A stretch of 26,225 bases of DNA from NCBI GenBank assembly GCA_028707015.1, contig JAQTVP010000002.1, positions 1-26,225 on the forward strand, given 5' to 3'. Below, in pieces: positions 23,328 through 26,225 of this stretch (positions are counted from its first letter, which is position 1; each line of letters begins with the position of its first letter). Position numbers and translations under genes: made by a program. The notes beneath the pieces are model-generated. The model was not told where the DNA came from. It saw nothing but the letters and a program-made list of their open reading frames with translations, and did not search any database. The stretch is from Dehalococcoidales bacterium (GTDB taxonomy: Bacteria > Chloroflexota > Dehalococcoidia > Dehalococcoidales > JAQTVP01).

Positions 23328-23354
23328 TGAATATCTCTGGTGTGAAATTCATGG
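23325..23354 (+). repeat. inverted repeat covering the tRNA CCA end
   Basis: CCATGAAT (23325-23332) and ATTCATGG (23347-23354), a perfect 8-base stem with a 14-base loop, includes the encoded CCA. No T-run follows, so it is not a standard terminator. It could form in the precursor and affect 3' processing. Confidence 0.4.
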
Positions 23355-23454
23355 TTCAATTCCCGGCTTAGGTTTTACCAATACAATTCTAATACCTTTT
23401 ATACGTATCTGCTCATGTAGCCTCGCATTGAGAAAGATGAGGTTCTTTTAATAT

Positions 23455-25284
23455 ATGAACTACCGTACAGACATTAGAAATATAGCTATCATTGCCCACG
23501 TTGACCATGGTAAGACTACCTTGGTCGATGCCATGCTAAAACAGAGTAATATTTTCCGCGATAATCAAGAAGTAGGCGAATTGATAATGGATAATAATAC
23601 CCTTGAACGTGAAAAAGGTATTACTATCATGGCAAAGAATACAGCAGTGGTATACCGTGATATTAAAATTAATATTATTGATACACCAGGTCATGCCGAT
23701 TTCAGTGGAGAAGTAGAACGTGTCATCAGCATGGCTGACTGTTGCTTACTTCTTATCGATTCTGTAGAAGGGCCTATGCCTCAAACAAAATTTGTGCTCC
23801 GCCACGCGCTGCAAAAAGGTATGAAAACAATCGTGGTTATCAATAAGATGGACCGTACAAACTCACGGATACCAGAAGTAATCAGGCTAACTCAGGATTT
23901 ATTTCTGGAATTAGCTATAAGTGCTGACCAACTCGATTTCCCAATATTGTATGCCAGCGCCAGAGACGGCATTGTTGTCACAGAACCAAATATGCCAGGT
24001 AAAAATATAGAGCCGCTTTTTGAATGTATTCGAGATAATGCACCACCCCCACAAATTGAAAACGGACCATTCCAGATGCTGGTATCCAATCTGGACTATG
24101 ACACCCATAAAGGTAAAATCGCCATCGGCAGAGTCTGGAGGGGAAATATTACCCCACATGATTACGTATCCAGAATAAGCGCTGATGGAAATATAGATAA
24201 TTATGAAATCGCCGAAGTATTTAACTATCTCGGGCTAAAACGCTTAAAGATAGAACACGCCGAAGCGGGTGAAATCATCGCGATTACCGGCATCGATAAG
24301 GTAAGTATTGGAGACACGATTGCCAGTATAGAAAATCCTGAAGCATTACCGCGAATCGAAATCAGTGAACCAACAGTAGAGATGACATTCAGCATCAACA
24401 CTTCACCTTTTGGCGGACGCGAAGGGCGCTTTTCTACTACACGCCAGCTGAGAGAAAGACTATATAAAGAACTGGAAACTAACCTCAGCCTTAGGATTCA
24501 AGATACAGACAGCCCTGATACATTTCTGGTAAAAGGGAGAGGAGAACTGCACCTCGCCATTTTGATTGAGACTATGCGCCGCGAGGGATATGAACTTGAA
24601 ATCTCAAAACCGAAAGCAATTACAAAAATTATTGACGGTAAACTTAATGAACCAATGGAGGTTCTCACCATCGATACCAAGGAACAGTACATCGGTATTT
24701 TGAATGAAATACTGAGCAAAAGACAGGCCCAAATGGTTGATATGCATAACGATAATCAAGGAAATATACGACTGGTATTTAACATTCCAACAAAAGGACT
24801 CCTTGGTTTCCGAAACTCTTTTCTTATCGCTACACGCGGAGACAGTATAATGAATACTTTATTCCTTGGCTATGAGCCATGGCACGGAGAGATTATTTCT
24901 AATCGCAGTGGTGCGCTGGTGGCATCAGAGCAAGGCACTGCCATTACATACGGTCTTAATAATGCCCAGGGAAGAGGCATAACATTTATTGACCCCGGTA
25001 CGAAAGTTTATGAAGGCATGATTGTAGGACTCAATACAAGAGCCCAGGACATACCCGTTAACGTATGCAAAGAGAAAAAGAGGACTAATATACGGTCATC
25101 TACTTCTGACATTGCAATAAAGTTAACCCCTCCTCTAAAAATGAGTCTGGAACAGGCAATTGATTTTATCAATAAAGATGAACTAGTAGAAATAACACCG
25201 AAAAATATCAGGTTGAGAAAAAAGCTACTTACTTATTCACAACGGTTGAGAACTATTTCCAATTCTCGCCAAAACAACAGATAA
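23455..25284 (+). CDS. typA: translational GTPase TypA/BipA
   Basis: A ribosome-associated GTPase of the EF-G-like group, linked to large-subunit assembly at low temperature and to stress. The 609-residue length is normal. GTPase motifs are AHVDHGKTTL (about 15-24), DTPGHADF, and NKMDR (about 129-133), followed by EF-G-like domains and the TypA-specific C-terminal domain (LFLGYEPWHGEIISNRSGALV). The ATG at 23455 has only a weak GATGAGG 12 bases upstream. It is plus strand, 128 bases after tRNA-Asp; no other gene seems tied to it. Confidence 0.97.
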   Translation: MNYRTDIRNIAIIAHVDHGKTTLVDAMLKQSNIFRDNQEVGELIMDNNTLEREKGITIMAKNTAVVYRDIKINIIDTPGHADFSGEVERVISMADCCLLLIDSVEGPMPQTKFVLRHALQKGMKTIVVINKMDRTNSRIPEVIRLTQDLFLELAISADQLDFPILYASARDGIVVTEPNMPGKNIEPLFECIRDNAPPPQIENGPFQMLVSNLDYDTHKGKIAIGRVWRGNITPHDYVSRISADGNIDNYEIAEVFNYLGLKRLKIEHAEAGEIIAITGIDKVSIGDTIASIENPEALPRIEISEPTVEMTFSINTSPFGGREGRFSTTRQLRERLYKELETNLSLRIQDTDSPDTFLVKGRGELHLAILIETMRREGYELEISKPKAITKIIDGKLNEPMEVLTIDTKEQYIGILNEILSKRQAQMVDMHNDNQGNIRLVFNIPTKGLLGFRNSFLIATRGDSIMNTLFLGYEPWHGEIISNRSGALVASEQGTAITYGLNNAQGRGITFIDPGTKVYEGMIVGLNTRAQDIPVNVCKEKKRTNIRSSTSDIAIKLTPPLKMSLEQAIDFINKDELVEITPKNIRLRKKLLTYSQRLRTISNSRQNNR

Positions 25285-25390
25285 TATACTTGAAACTCGC
25301 ATACCGTTTATATACTTCGGTATTACTCAATCTTGGTAGATGGCTTTCAAGAGTATATAATCTCCTTAGCATTACTGTTGGGAGTGCATT

Positions 25391-25747
25391 ATGTTCAAAA
25401 TTAATACCTTTATCAAACTCATCAAGTATGTCGCTGGATATATCCTTATTGGATTGGGGATATTCGCAATCAACAACTTAGGGGTAGCGAAAATGATGCT
25501 TGGCGAGAATACAGCCAATGCCCTTTTCTACCCCGTTTATTATTGGGTTATACAATGGACAACGGTAGTATTTCTAGTAGTGTTGTTTGGTTTGATAATA
25601 TTTCCCATCATCAACTACATAATAAATCGTGGTGAACCTGATGATCCTAGTGCAGAATTAAAGGCTCTTATTAGACTTGATGGTAAACTAGATAGTCTTA
25701 TTGAAATAATAGGTGGTAAGAGTAATGGAACAACCAAGAATGAGTAG
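25391..25747 (+). CDS. small membrane protein of unknown function
   Basis: A 118-residue protein I do not recognise. It has two hydrophobic segments, about residues 11-30 (VAGYILIGLGIFAINNLG) and 52-77 (VIQWTTVVFLVVLFGLIIFPIINYI), then a soluble tail (GEPDDPSAELKALIRLDGKLDSLIEII) likely to be helical and cytoplasmic. The ATG at 25391 follows GGGAG at normal spacing. It lies 106 bases after typA. It may be a membrane-anchored adaptor with a short coiled tail; this is only a description of its shape. Confidence 0.65.
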   Translation: MFKINTFIKLIKYVAGYILIGLGIFAINNLGVAKMMLGENTANALFYPVYYWVIQWTTVVFLVVLFGLIIFPIINYIINRGEPDDPSAELKALIRLDGKLDSLIEIIGGKSNGTTKNE

Positions 25748-25977
25748 AACCTATACTTCTGCTCTCTTTAATTTATTTCGTTCCATTATTATTACTCTTT
25801 ATATAATATTGGAAACTATTAATTTACGTCTTGCCGCCTCATAGCTAATCACATATTATTTGGTTAATTTTCTCACCTTCCGCTGTTTTGACTGAACTAT
25901 ATCTGATAAGTTTTACGTGTTATCCAATCTGCAGGAATTTAAAACTAAATCGGTAAAATTAAAGGACCACCTCTGAA

Positions 25978-25991
25978 AAATGTATACATTT
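25978..25991. promoter_or_regulatory. perfect palindrome, operator-like
   Basis: AAATGTATACATTT is a perfect 14-base palindrome about 105 bases before the start of the last gene. Its size and position fit a dimeric repressor or activator site; the regulator is unknown. Confidence 0.35.
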
Positions 25992-26000
25992 AACAACATA

Positions 26001-26063
26001 AAAACACTATAAAACCATTACTTTACTTTTATGCTTTGGGTAATTATTTTATAATAGTGTTTT
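26001..26063. repeat. 10-base inverted repeat spanning the predicted -10
   Basis: AAAACACTAT (26001-26010) and ATAGTGTTTT (26054-26063) are exact inverted copies. An inner pair, ATTAC (26017-26021) and GTAAT (26040-26044), could stack on it. The right arm overlaps a consensus TATAAT (26050-26055) that would serve the last gene, so this may be an operator pair or a cruciform-like regulatory element. Confidence 0.4.
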
Positions 26064-26095
26064 AAATATTAATATTATATTAGGAGAAATTATCG

Positions 26096-26225
26096 ATGCG
26101 CTGTAGTTTATTCCAAAAATTCTTGATTAGCAGTGACAGCCTGCATGTATACGCAGCTAATAAGCTAATATTTACTTCTGACAAGACTCATTTAATACCT
26201 TTACTTGAATATATTAACCAGTTTT
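26096..26225 (+). CDS. DUF1893-like protein, 3' end outside the window
   Basis: The first 43 codons of a gene, cut by the window end. The start ATG at 26096 has TAGGAGA at good spacing. The sequence (MRCSLFQKFLISSDSLHVYA, then ANKLIFTSDKTHLIPLLEYI) resembles DUF1893 proteins, which have a short-strand core of the form SLVVxKxGxVIFTSxxxGIxPLLELI. The similarity is by eye and covers only one motif; the function of DUF1893 is unknown. Confidence 0.5.
   Translation, partial: MRCSLFQKFLISSDSLHVYAANKLIFTSDKTHLIPLLEYINQF

Larger units (their letters stand above)
25748..26095. other. non-coding gap with palindromes
   Basis: About 350 AT-rich bases without an ORF. They hold a 14-base palindrome (25978-25991), a long inverted repeat (26001-26063) and a consensus -10 for the last gene. 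No terminator with a T-run was seen for the upstream membrane-protein gene. Confidence 0.5.

Noticed and set aside
23251..23330. Integrated element using tRNA-Asp as attachment site
   Set aside because: No repeat of the tRNA 3' end and no integrase; the genes downstream are core (typA).
23355..23400. Second, partial tRNA gene after tRNA-Asp
   Set aside because: A T-loop-like GGTTCAATTCC is present, but no T stem, acceptor stem or anticodon arm can be drawn.
1..26225. CRISPR array or tandem repeats
   Set aside because: No regularly spaced direct repeats were found anywhere in the window.

Overview
The window reads as an AT-rich bacterial chromosome segment, most likely from an anaerobic Chloroflexota (Dehalococcoidia-like). 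This is an inference from: short-form YidC and lipoproteins typical of a monoderm cell, two T-box leaders, a tungsten aldehyde:ferredoxin oxidoreductase, an ADP-forming acyl-CoA synthetase subunit, an iron-sulfur flavoprotein, and the order rpmH-rnpA-yidD-propeller-yidC-jag. A clostridial origin is the main alternative. No transposase, integrase, phage gene or CRISPR array was found.

Left part (1-11600), all on the minus strand. After a broken-looking ORF at the edge comes an operon of AOR, leucyl aminopeptidase and a UPF0173 metallo-hydrolase (4560 to 509). To its right is a second group read leftwards: a PadR repressor, a HAAS-type membrane protein and two DegV fatty-acid-binding paralogues (8071 to 4948). 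A third group (11157 to 8284) holds an ATP-grasp ADP-forming acyl-CoA synthetase beta subunit, an Isf-like flavoprotein and an AMP-forming acyl-CoA ligase with an altered P-loop. A small two-TM protein (11599 to 11339) precedes it.

Middle (11640-14714), plus strand. A tryptophan T-box (specifier TGG) controls trpB2. Between the T-box terminator and trpB2 there is a well-formed 13-codon ORF with two Trp codons and its own Shine-Dalgarno, which suggests a second tryptophan-sensing layer. A lipoprotein HtrA protease follows, with a promoter so close to its ATG that the mRNA may be leaderless.

Right part. ileS with an Ile T-box (specifier ATC) meets htrA tail to tail. Upstream of it is the protein-insertion/RNA-processing cluster rpmH-rnpA-yidD-BamB-like lipoprotein-yidC-jag, and upstream of that rpsF-ssb-rpsR, all minus strand. 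On the plus strand there follow tRNA-Asp(GTC), typA, a small membrane protein, a non-coding stretch rich in palindromes, and the start of a DUF1893-like gene cut by the window end.

The most novel-looking items are the T-box plus Trp leader peptide, the paired TTGTCwGACAA palindromes near AOR and degV, the possible non-AUG start of one degV gene, the eight-bladed lipoprotein embedded in the yidD-yidC cluster, and the long yidC/jag overlap.
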